Assembly (NCBI GenBank): GCA_023262645.1
Contig: JALRAA010000112.1
Coordinates: 1-5,783 of the forward strand
Direction of reading: 5' to 3'
Length of the DNA stretch: 5,783 nt
Source: Burkholderiaceae bacterium
Lineage (GTDB): Bacteria > Pseudomonadota > Gammaproteobacteria > Burkholderiales > Burkholderiaceae_C
This document shows positions 1-5,783 of this stretch, in pieces. A model generated the notes under the pieces. The model had not been told where the DNA came from. It worked only from the letters and a program-made list of their open reading frames with translations, and made no database searches. The number at the start of each line of letters is the position of its first letter. Position 1 is the first letter of the stretch. A program made the position numbers and the translations under genes.

Positions 1-2
1 CC

Positions 3-107
3 AAGCCCGAATACATTGGGGCAGACAGCCTTACCCGCCAGCGCCGCGACCAAAAAACCAAAACCTCTCGTTCTAAGGCTTTACCCCGCAGAGCTAAAAT
101 GGGGTGA
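3..107 (+). CDS. Possible C-terminal tail of an upstream gene (partial, 5' end outside window)
   Basis: The frame beginning at base 3 is open from the left edge to a TGA at 105-107 and gives 34 residues. The peptide is strongly basic (11 Lys/Arg) with segments such as RQRRDQKTKTSRSK and LPRRAKMG. Low-complexity basic tails like this are common at the ends of nucleic-acid-binding proteins, but nothing here identifies the family. The other two forward frames are also open over much of this stretch: one stops at 74-76 and the other runs on into ndk. The choice of frame therefore rests on composition and on the fact that the stop falls just before the T-rich ndk leader. If it is real, the likely ndk promoter lies inside its last codons. 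No function is assigned. Confidence 0.35.
   Translation, partial: KPEYIGADSLTRQRRDQKTKTSRSKALPRRAKMG
71..100 (+). promoter_or_regulatory. Candidate sigma-70 promoter for ndk and the downstream operon
   Basis: TAAAAT at 95-100 matches the -10 consensus at 5 of 6 positions. The best -35 partner is TTCTAA at 71-76, with an 18-base spacer, but it is poor (3 of 6). Transcription would start near 107 and leave a leader of about 50 bases before the ndk ATG. A second weaker pairing is TTTACC (80-85) with TGATAT (105-110), but its 19-base spacer is long. The site is placed by motif and position only. Confidence 0.33.
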
Positions 108-143
108 TATTGGTTATTCGACCTTATTTTTGTCAACTTTTTT

Positions 144-148
144 GGAAA
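144..148 (+). promoter_or_regulatory. Ribosome binding site of ndk, supporting the ATG at 157
   Basis: GGAAA lies 8 bases before the ATG at 157. It is a modest Shine-Dalgarno match in an otherwise T-rich leader (19 T in bases 124-156). It supports 157 as the start over the upstream in-frame ATG at 16, which would add 47 residues that the Ndk family does not have. Confidence 0.45.
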
Positions 149-156
149 CTTTTCTC

Positions 157-582
157 ATGGCTATCGAACGCACCCTCTCCATCATCAAACCCGACGCAGT
201 GGCCAAAAACGTCATCGGTCAAATTTACAGCCGCTTTGAAGGCGCTGGCCTGAAAATCATTGCGTCGCGCATGGCCCACCTCAGCCGTGGCGAAGCCGAA
301 GCCTTTTATGCCGTTCACAAAGCCCGTCCTTTTTTCAAAGACTTGGTCGATTTCATGGTCTCCGGTCCGGTCATGATCCAAGTGCTCGAAGGCGAGAACG
401 CCATTCTCAAAAACCGTGATCTGATGGGCGCGACTGATCCGAAAAAAGCCGACAAAGGCACCATTCGCGCAGACTTTGCAGACAGCATCGACGCCAATGC
501 GGTGCACGGCTCCGATGGCCCTGACACCGCAGCGCAAGAAATTGCCTTTTTCTTTGCGGGCATGAACGTTTTCAACCGTTGA
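157..582 (+). CDS. ndk: Nucleoside diphosphate kinase
   Basis: Ndk moves the gamma-phosphate of ATP onto nucleoside and deoxynucleoside diphosphates through a phosphohistidine intermediate, balancing NTP and dNTP pools in the cytoplasm. The protein has 141 residues, the normal bacterial length. It begins MAIERTLSIIKPDAV, the classic Ndk N-terminus, with Lys11 in the KPDAV motif. Arg87, Thr93 and Arg104 sit at the usual nucleotide-phosphate contact positions, and the active-site motif NAVHGSDGP contains the phosphorylated His117. The frame is open further upstream to an ATG at 16, but those 47 extra residues resemble no Ndk, and a GGAAA precedes the ATG at 157. It is the first complete gene of the apparent operon, with rlmN 22 bases downstream, an order common in Burkholderiales. 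The gene looks complete and functional. Confidence 0.97.
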   Translation: MAIERTLSIIKPDAVAKNVIGQIYSRFEGAGLKIIASRMAHLSRGEAEAFYAVHKARPFFKDLVDFMVSGPVMIQVLEGENAILKNRDLMGATDPKKADKGTIRADFADSIDANAVHGSDGPDTAAQEIAFFFAGMNVFNR

Positions 583-604
583 AACTGGCTCGCCCTGCCG
601 TGCC

Positions 605-1714
605 ATGAAAACCAATCTGCTGGATTTCGATCTCGATGGTTTGGTGGCTTGGTGCCAAGCGCAGGGCGAAAAAAAATTCCGTGCGGTTCAGCTGTTTCGC
701 TGGATCCACCAAAAAGGCGTGGCTGATTTCTCGGCCATGACCGACTTGGCGCAGAGTTTGCGCCAAACCCTCCTAGACAAAGCGGAAGTTCGCGCCTTGC
801 CCGTGTTGAGTCGACATGACTCCGCAGACGGCACCATCAAATGGATGTTCGATGTGGGACAAGGCAACGCCATTGAAACGGTGTTCATTCCCGAAGCAGA
901 CCGGGGCACTTTGTGTGTGTCGTCGCAAGCGGGGTGTGCGGTGGGTTGTCCGTTTTGTTCTACCGGCGCGCAGGGCTTTAGCCGTAATCTCAGCACCGCA
1001 GAAATTTTGGCCCAGCTGTGGTTTGCGGAAACCACGCTGCGTCAAGCGTTGGGCACCGATGAGCGCGTCATTTCCAATGTCGTGATGATGGGCATGGGCG
1101 AACCCTTGCAAAACTACAACGCCTTGGTACCTGCTTTACAAACCATGTTGGACGACCATGCGTATGGCTTGTCCCGGCGGCGGGTGACGGTGTCTACTTC
1201 TGGCGTGGTGCCCATGATCGAGCGTTTAAGCCATGACTGTCCCGTGGCGTTGGCCGTGTCTTTGCATGCGCCGGATGATGCACTCCGTGACCGTTTGGTA
1301 CCGCTGAATCTGAAATACCCGCTGGCTGAATTGCTGCAAGCTTGTCGCGATTACTTGGCGTTCGCACCGCGTGACTTCATCACGTTTGAATATTGCATGT
1401 TGGAGGGCGTGAACGATTCAGACGCCCACGCACAGGCTTTGGTGGCATTGGTTCGCCCACCGCTGAGCGAGCCATTGCCTTGCAAATTCAATTTGATTCC
1501 TTTCAATCCGTTTCCAGCGTCGGGTTTGCTGCGCTCTTCCTCCGAGCGGGTCAAAGCGTTTGCTGCAGTATTGTCATCGGCTGGCATCGTCACCACGGTG
1601 CGCAAAACCCGTGGCGACGACATTGCAGCGGCCTGTGGTCAGTTGGCAGGCGATGTACAAGACCGCACTGACGTGGCGGGCAGACGCGCCAAAACCATTC
1701 AGATACATGCTTGA
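605..1714 (+). CDS. rlmN: Dual-specificity 23S rRNA/tRNA adenine-C2 methyltransferase RlmN (radical SAM)
   Basis: RlmN makes 2-methyladenosine at A2503 of 23S rRNA (E. coli numbering) and at position 37 of some tRNAs, which supports translation accuracy. It is a radical SAM enzyme that uses a [4Fe-4S] cluster and a methylated cysteine intermediate. The protein has 369 residues. The N-terminal RNA-binding region includes FRAVQLFRWIHQKG (about 25-38). The IPE glutamate is at 97, and the cluster motif CAVGCPFC has Cys111, Cys115 and Cys118. The SAM-binding GMGEPLQN is at 163-170. Cys344 in RKTRGDDIAAACGQL is the expected methyl-carrying cysteine. The ATG at 605 fits the family start (MKTNLLDFD), although no clear Shine-Dalgarno precedes it, so translation may be coupled to ndk 22 bases upstream. 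Cfr, the C8-methylating relative, is unlikely given the housekeeping context and overall sequence. The gene after it is ispG, with no pilF or rodZ between. Confidence 0.97.
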   Translation: MKTNLLDFDLDGLVAWCQAQGEKKFRAVQLFRWIHQKGVADFSAMTDLAQSLRQTLLDKAEVRALPVLSRHDSADGTIKWMFDVGQGNAIETVFIPEADRGTLCVSSQAGCAVGCPFCSTGAQGFSRNLSTAEILAQLWFAETTLRQALGTDERVISNVVMMGMGEPLQNYNALVPALQTMLDDHAYGLSRRRVTVSTSGVVPMIERLSHDCPVALAVSLHAPDDALRDRLVPLNLKYPLAELLQACRDYLAFAPRDFITFEYCMLEGVNDSDAHAQALVALVRPPLSEPLPCKFNLIPFNPFPASGLLRSSSERVKAFAAVLSSAGIVTTVRKTRGDDIAAACGQLAGDVQDRTDVAGRRAKTIQIHA

Positions 1715-1732
1715 TTGCGGCAAAATCTAATC

Positions 1733-2986
1733 ATGCAACAACCCATCCCTTTTTCCAAACCCAAACGCCACCGTTCATTGCAAGCGCGTGTCAGTTGGGG
1801 CGAACAAGTGGTCACCATCGGTGGTGACGCACCTGTGCGGGTGCAATCGATGACCAATACCGACACCGGCGACGCCATCGGAACCGCCATACAGGTCAAA
1901 GAATTGGCGCAGGCCGGGTCCGAATTGGTTCGCATCACGGTCGATACCCCCGAATCTGCCAAAGCCGTTCCGTATATTCGCGAGCAATTGGACAAAATGG
2001 GTGTGCATGTGCCCTTGGTGGGCGACTTCCACTACAACGGCCACCGCCTGCTCACAGATTTCCCCGATTGCGCCAAAGCTCTGTCCAAATACCGCATCAA
2101 CCCGGGCAATGTAGGCAAGGGTGACAAGCACGACAAACAGTTTGCGCAAATGATTGAAGCCGCTGTTCGCTACAACAAAGCGGTGCGCATCGGTGTGAAC
2201 TGGGGCAGCTTAGACCAAGAATTGATGGCGCGTTTGATGGACATCAATGCTGGTCGAGAACTGCCTTGGGACGCCAAGCAAGTGATGTATGAAGCGCTGG
2301 TTACCTCTGCTTTGGAATCGGCCGAATTGGCCGAAAAGCTCGGCTTGGCCCGTCAGCAAATTATTTTGAGTTGCAAGATGAGCGGTGTGCAAGACCTGAT
2401 TGCTGTTTACCGCGAATTGGCGCGTTGCACCGACCATCCTTTGCATTTGGGTTTGACCGAAGCCGGTATGGGCACCAAGGGTACCGCTGCGTCGAGTGTG
2501 GCTTTGGGCGTGTTGTTGCAAGAGGGGATTGGCGACACGATACGGGTTTCCTTGACGCCGCAACCCGGCGAAGCGCGGACCCAGGAAGTGCTGATCGCGA
2601 CCGAAATTTTGCAAGCCTTGGGGCTGCGCACGTTTGTGCCCAGTGTCACTGCATGCCCCGGATGTGGTCGCACCACCAGCACCACTTTTCAAGAATTGGC
2701 TATGCAGATTGACGATTACCTTCGTTACCAAATGCCGGTGTGGCGCAAACAATACCCGGGCGTGGAGAACCTCAAAGTGGCGGTCATGGGGTGTATCGTC
2801 AATGGCCCGGGCGAAAGCAAGCATGCAGACATCGGCATCAGTTTGCCGGGCACAGGTGAAGCACCAGCCGCACCCGTGTTTATCGATGGCGAAAAGGCGG
2901 TTACCTTGCGCGGCGACAATATCGCCAAAGAATTCCACGACATTGTCGAAAACTACGTTCAAAAGAAATATGCGATTCAGGCCTGA
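1733..2986 (+). CDS. ispG: 4-hydroxy-3-methylbut-2-en-1-yl diphosphate synthase (IspG/GcpE)
   Basis: IspG carries out the reductive ring opening of MEcPP to HMBPP, the next-to-last step of the MEP isoprenoid pathway, using a [4Fe-4S] cluster and an electron donor such as flavodoxin or ferredoxin. The protein has 417 residues. The N-terminal barrel includes VRVQSMTNTDT (about 36-46) and RINPGNVGKGD (121-131). Cluster cysteines are Cys308 and Cys311 in ACPGCGRTTS and Cys354 in GCIVNGPGE, with the catalytic Glu361. The cysteine spacing is 11 residues longer than I recall for E. coli IspG, and the protein is longer than its 372 residues; this long form is usual in betaproteobacteria. The ATG at 1733 is the first ATG after the rlmN stop. 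No Shine-Dalgarno is visible in the 18-base gap, so coupling to rlmN or a leaderless transcript is possible. Confidence 0.97.
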   Translation: MQQPIPFSKPKRHRSLQARVSWGEQVVTIGGDAPVRVQSMTNTDTGDAIGTAIQVKELAQAGSELVRITVDTPESAKAVPYIREQLDKMGVHVPLVGDFHYNGHRLLTDFPDCAKALSKYRINPGNVGKGDKHDKQFAQMIEAAVRYNKAVRIGVNWGSLDQELMARLMDINAGRELPWDAKQVMYEALVTSALESAELAEKLGLARQQIILSCKMSGVQDLIAVYRELARCTDHPLHLGLTEAGMGTKGTAASSVALGVLLQEGIGDTIRVSLTPQPGEARTQEVLIATEILQALGLRTFVPSVTACPGCGRTTSTTFQELAMQIDDYLRYQMPVWRKQYPGVENLKVAVMGCIVNGPGESKHADIGISLPGTGEAPAAPVFIDGEKAVTLRGDNIAKEFHDIVENYVQKKYAIQA

Positions 2987-3008
2987 GTGCTGATCGCCAC
3001 ACATCACC

Positions 3009-4310
3009 ATGGTTGAAAAATTAACGGCCGTCAAAGGCATGAATGACATATTGCCGCCGGAATCGGCGCGCTGGGAAGCGTTGGAATCGGCAGTGCGCGA
3101 TGTCATGCGTTTGCACGCTTACCGCTCTATTCGCACACCTATCGTCGAACCCACGGCCCTGTTTGTTCGGGGCTTGGGCGAGGTGACCGATATCGTTGAA
3201 AAAGAAATGTATTCGTTCGAAGACCGTTTGAACGGTGAACAATTGACCTTGCGCCCCGAGTCCACAGCTGGCGTGGTGCGGGCCGTGGTTGAGCACAATT
3301 TGTTGTACGAAGGCGGAAAGCGGCTTTATTACATGGGGCCGATGTTCCGGCACGAGCGCCCCCAGCGCGGGCGCTATCGCCAGTTTCACCAAATAGGCGC
3401 AGAAGCGCTGGGCTTTGGTGGCCCGGAAGTGGATGCCGAGTTGATATTGCTGGCGGTGACTTTGTGGAAGGCGATTGGTTTGCAAGATGTTCGACTTGAG
3501 CTCAACAGCCTGGGTCAACCCCCTGAGCGTCTTCAGCACCGTGCCGCGTTGATTGCTTACTTTGAGCAACATGCCGACCAACTCGACGAAGACGCCAAAC
3601 GGCGGTTGCACAGCAATCCGCTGCGCATTTTGGACAGCAAGAACCCGGCGATGAAGGAGCTGAACGATGCTGCCCCCAAATTGCTTGATTTTTTGGGCAA
3701 AGAAAGTTTGGCGCATTTCAATGCTGTTAAAGCTATTTTGGACGCCAATGGCGTCAATTACCGCATCAATCCGCGTTTGGTTCGCGGCATGGACTACTAC
3801 AACCTGACAGTCTATGAGTTCATCACCGAGCGGCTGGGTTCACAAGGTACGGTGTGCGGCGGTGGGCGTTACGACTACCTGATTGGCGAAATTGGCGGTA
3901 AACACGCGCCTGCGGTCGGCTGGGCGTTGGGCGTCGAGCGCGTGCTGGAGTTGCTCAAAGAGCAGGGCAACCCATCGCCCGACCTGGCAGCAGACGCTTA
4001 TGCCATCGTGCCAGACGCGTCTTCGCTGCCGCAGGTCATGCCGGTGTTGCAAGCCTTGCGCAACATGGGTGTGTCGGTACAAATGCTCGCCCCCAGCGGC
4101 GCAGCACAAGGCATGGGCAGCATGAAGTCTCAATTCAAAAAAGCCGATGCCAGCGGCGCCCGATTTGCATTGGTATTTGGCCCCGACGAACTGGCCGCTG
4201 GGCAAGTCACCGTTAAGGCTTTGCGCGATGGGCAAGGCGCACAAAGGACCGAAGCGCTTGGTCATGTGGCCGAATGGGGCCACAGCCTACAATCAACTCT
4301 TTTACCCTAG
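3009..4310 (+). CDS. hisS: Histidine--tRNA ligase (class II)
   Basis: HisRS charges tRNA(His) with histidine using ATP and acts as a cytoplasmic homodimer. The protein has 433 residues, a normal length. Class II motif 1 lies around 40-60, motif 2 is FRHERPQRGRYRQFHQ (113-128) and motif 3 is GWALGVERVLELL (304-316). The HisRS-specific motifs are present as LVRGMDYYN (257-265), whose Arg259 matches the catalytic arginine of the E. coli enzyme, and GGGRYDYL (284-291). The C-terminal anticodon-binding domain covers about 330-430. The start MVEKLTAVKGMNDILPP fits the family. It is not HisZ, the tRNA-independent regulatory paralogue of ATP phosphoribosyltransferase, because motif 2 and both histidine motifs are intact. 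It starts 22 bases after ispG without a clear ribosome binding site. Confidence 0.98.
   Translation: MVEKLTAVKGMNDILPPESARWEALESAVRDVMRLHAYRSIRTPIVEPTALFVRGLGEVTDIVEKEMYSFEDRLNGEQLTLRPESTAGVVRAVVEHNLLYEGGKRLYYMGPMFRHERPQRGRYRQFHQIGAEALGFGGPEVDAELILLAVTLWKAIGLQDVRLELNSLGQPPERLQHRAALIAYFEQHADQLDEDAKRRLHSNPLRILDSKNPAMKELNDAAPKLLDFLGKESLAHFNAVKAILDANGVNYRINPRLVRGMDYYNLTVYEFITERLGSQGTVCGGGRYDYLIGEIGGKHAPAVGWALGVERVLELLKEQGNPSPDLAADAYAIVPDASSLPQVMPVLQALRNMGVSVQMLAPSGAAQGMGSMKSQFKKADASGARFALVFGPDELAAGQVTVKALRDGQGAQRTEALGHVAEWGHSLQSTLLP
4288..4293 (+). promoter_or_regulatory. Possible -10 element of an internal promoter for the yfgM-like gene and bamB
   Basis: TACAAT matches the -10 consensus at 5 of 6 positions and lies 32 bases before the ATG at 4326, inside the last codons of hisS. 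Transcription would start near 4300, leaving a leader of about 26 bases. No acceptable -35 hexamer is found 16-18 bases upstream, so this could be a chance match. Confidence 0.18.
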
Positions 4311-4325
4311 ATTATTTGGAACCGC

Positions 4326-4988
4326 ATGGCTACCCATCTTGACCTCGAAGAACAAGAACAACTCGACCAGTTCAAACATTTTTGGAGCCGCTGGGGCAAC
4401 CTGATCACCGGGTTGATCACCGTTGTGTTGGTGATTTACGCCAGCTGGAACGGTTGGAATTACTGGCAACAGCGCCAAGCCGCACAAGCCGCGGTCTTGT
4501 ATGACACCTTTGAAAAATCTGTTCGCGGCAAAGACGATGCGCTCATGGCCCGTTCACTGTCGGATTTGCAAGACCAGTTTGCCCGCACCACCGTGGCGCA
4601 ACAAGCTTCATTGTTGGCGGCTCGCATTCATGTCGACAAGGCGAATTTGGGTGAAGCCGAAAAAGCCTTGCGTTGGGTGATCGATTTAAACAAGGACCCA
4701 GGTTTCGTGGCGCTTGCGCGTTTGCGTTTATCGGCTTTGGAAATCGAACGCAAAAACTTGCCCAAGGCACAAGAATGGGTGCAAGGCCAAAAACCTCCCG
4801 CCGGTTTTCAGGCGTTGTTTGATGACCGCTTGGGCGACATCGCCATGATGCAAAAGAAGAACGACGAAGCCAAACGCCACTACTTGGCGGCCTGGAAAAG
4901 CATGGAAGAGAAAAACGAATACCGCCGCTTGATCGAAGTCAAGTTGGCCGCTTTGGGTGTCAACCCCAACGAAGCTGAGAAACCATGA
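4326..4988 (+). CDS. YfgM-like inner-membrane protein with periplasmic TPR-like domain (DUF2133/TPR_21 type)
   Basis: This 220-residue protein has a short acidic cytoplasmic N-terminus (LDLEEQEQLDQFKHFW, 5-20), one transmembrane segment at about 24-42 (GNLITGLITVVLVIYASW) and a periplasmic helical part rich in Ala, Leu, Glu and Lys. Helix pairs such as AEKALRWVIDLNKDPG and DEAKRHYLAAWKSM look like degenerate TPR repeats. Architecture and place between hisS and bamB match YfgM. In E. coli YfgM associates with PpiD and the SecYEG translocon and is linked to periplasmic chaperone traffic and to stability of the RcsB regulator; transfer of these roles to this protein is inference. The ATG at 4326 follows GGAA (4318-4321) at a short distance, 15 bases after the hisS stop. 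Its TGA overlaps the bamB ATG, which suggests translational coupling. Confidence 0.9.
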   Translation: MATHLDLEEQEQLDQFKHFWSRWGNLITGLITVVLVIYASWNGWNYWQQRQAAQAAVLYDTFEKSVRGKDDALMARSLSDLQDQFARTTVAQQASLLAARIHVDKANLGEAEKALRWVIDLNKDPGFVALARLRLSALEIERKNLPKAQEWVQGQKPPAGFQALFDDRLGDIAMMQKKNDEAKRHYLAAWKSMEEKNEYRRLIEVKLAALGVNPNEAEKP

Positions 4989-5783
4989 CGCTTTTGAAAT
5001 TCACTGGATTGCGTCACATTTTGTGGGCAATGACTTGCCTGGTCTTGGCGTCTTGTGGCTCGCCCCCCAAACCCACACCCACCGCCATAGGCGAGATCAA
5101 AGTTCAACAGGCCATCACGCCGACTTGGAGCTTCAAGTTTTCTGCAGCCAATCAACTGAACCAAAGTTTGGCGGTGGTCAACGACAAAGTCGCCTTGGCA
5201 GCCGCAGAAGGCGCTGTGGCCGTGGTGCATACCGACACAGGCAAATTGGTTTGGAAGCACGACATTGGCACCCGTTTGTTGTCCGGTGCGGGCTTCAATG
5301 GTGAGCAACTCGCAGTCGTCACCAGTGCGAATGAATTAGTGACGCTCAGCGATGGCAAGGTGCTTTGGCGCAAGCGGTTGAAAGCCCAGTCCTACACCAA
5401 TCCGCTGGTGGCTGGCGGGCGTGTTTTTGTGTTGTTGGCTGACCGATCTGTCGCTGCATTCGATGCATTGACTGGACAGTTTTTATGGACCCAACAACGA
5501 CCCGGAGAGCCCTTGGTTCTCAAGCAAAACGGCGTGCTTTTGCCTTTTCAAAATGCGTTGATCGCCGGTTTGGGTGGCCGTCTGGTTGCACTGAATCCTG
5601 ACAACGGCCAAATCATTTGGGACGTGGCGATCGCCAACCCCCGAGGTGTCAACGATTTAGAGCGTTTGGTTGACTTGGTGTCGCCCGCTTCTCGCGTCAA
5701 CAACAGCGTGTGTGTGCGGGCATTCCAAGCGCAAGTGGGTTGTGTCGATGTGACCCGCGGCGCGCTGTTGTGGAACCGTGCTG
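4985..5783 (+). CDS. bamB: Outer membrane assembly lipoprotein BamB (partial, 3' end outside window)
   Basis: BamB is the beta-propeller lipoprotein of the BAM complex and helps BamA insert beta-barrel proteins into the outer membrane. The first 266 residues are present and the frame is still open at the right edge; full-length proteins are about 380-390 residues. The signal peptide has Lys5 and Arg10, a hydrophobic core at 11-23 and a lipobox LASC with the lipidated Cys24. Gly at +2 does not signal inner-membrane retention, so outer-membrane sorting is expected. PQQ-type propeller blades end in repeated G-x-x-x-W motifs: GKLVW (86-90), GKVLW (124-128), GQFLW (164-168), GQIIW (208-212) and GALLW (259-263). 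The stretch NPRGVNDLERLVDL (218-231) resembles the conserved mid-region of BamB. The ATG overlaps the upstream stop as ATGA, with GAGA (4977-4980) as a weak ribosome binding site. Confidence 0.95.
   Translation, partial: MTLLKFTGLRHILWAMTCLVLASCGSPPKPTPTAIGEIKVQQAITPTWSFKFSAANQLNQSLAVVNDKVALAAAEGAVAVVHTDTGKLVWKHDIGTRLLSGAGFNGEQLAVVTSANELVTLSDGKVLWRKRLKAQSYTNPLVAGGRVFVLLADRSVAAFDALTGQFLWTQQRPGEPLVLKQNGVLLPFQNALIAGLGGRLVALNPDNGQIIWDVAIANPRGVNDLERLVDLVSPASRVNNSVCVRAFQAQVGCVDVTRGALLWNRA

Noticed and set aside
112..131. Possible rho-independent terminator (GGTTATTCGACC followed by TTATTTTT)
   Set aside because: The stem is only three Watson-Crick pairs plus one G-T pair and contains little GC, too weak for a terminator.
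16..156. N-terminal extension of Ndk by 47 residues from an ATG at 16
   Set aside because: The extension resembles no Ndk, whose family start is MAIERTLSIIKPDAV at 157. A ribosome binding site fits 157, and the extension would cover the likely promoter.
133..615. Minus-strand open frame of 160 codons opposite ndk
   Set aside because: It covers the whole ndk gene in antisense, has no family resemblance, and its end would run through the ndk leader.
1715..1732. ispG start upstream at an ATT codon (1715)
   Set aside because: ATT is a very rare start codon, the extra six residues are not part of the family, and a proper ATG is present at 1733.
2210..3106. Long minus-strand open frame (298 codons) opposite ispG and the start of hisS
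   Set aside because: It lies entirely opposite strongly conserved coding sequence. Its composition (rich in Gln, His, Arg and Phe without domain motifs) is typical of a codon-bias shadow.
3021..3716. Minus-strand open frame of 231 codons opposite hisS
   Set aside because: It is antisense to intact HisRS catalytic motifs, has no recognisable motif of its own, and shows the same shadow composition.
4402..4422. Direct repeat TGATCACCG at 4402-4410 and 4414-4422
   Set aside because: The 12-base period equals four codons and encodes the repeated LIT within the transmembrane segment of the YfgM-like protein. It is explained by protein sequence, and no regulator site is indicated.

Overview
This window is a stretch of core chromosome from a betaproteobacterium, most likely order Burkholderiales and family Comamonadaceae. 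The evidence is the gene order ndk - rlmN - ispG - hisS - yfgM-like - bamB, all on the + strand, together with protein sequences close to what I remember of that family. Examples are the IspG 'PGCGRTTSTTFQELA' and 'GCIVNGPGES' blocks and the HisS start 'KGMNDILPPESARWE'. The genus is not certain. A freshwater genus such as Limnohabitans or a relative is only a guess, based on the moderate base composition and compact layout.

Layout. Bases 1-107 may hold the basic C-terminal tail of a gene that begins outside the window. Bases 108-156 form a T-rich leader ahead of ndk (157-582). Next come rlmN (605-1714), ispG (1733-2986), hisS (3009-4310) and a yfgM-like membrane protein gene (4326-4988). bamB starts at 4985 and runs off the right edge. 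Intergenic gaps are 22, 18, 22 and 15 bases, and the last pair overlaps by 4 bases (ATGA). I found no convincing internal terminator, so the block is probably one operon. der would be expected next, beyond the window.

How the genes relate. The products serve general growth functions: nucleotide balance (Ndk), rRNA/tRNA methylation and translation accuracy (RlmN), isoprenoid precursors (IspG), histidine charging of tRNA (HisS), and envelope protein handling (YfgM-like and BamB). There is no mobile element, CRISPR array, RNA gene or defence system, and every complete gene looks intact with its catalytic residues.

The most notable point is an absence. Many Burkholderiales carry a pilF/pilW-type TPR lipoprotein gene and a rodZ-like helix-turn-helix gene between rlmN and ispG. 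Here those two genes are only 18 bases apart. I see no previously undescribed system in this window.
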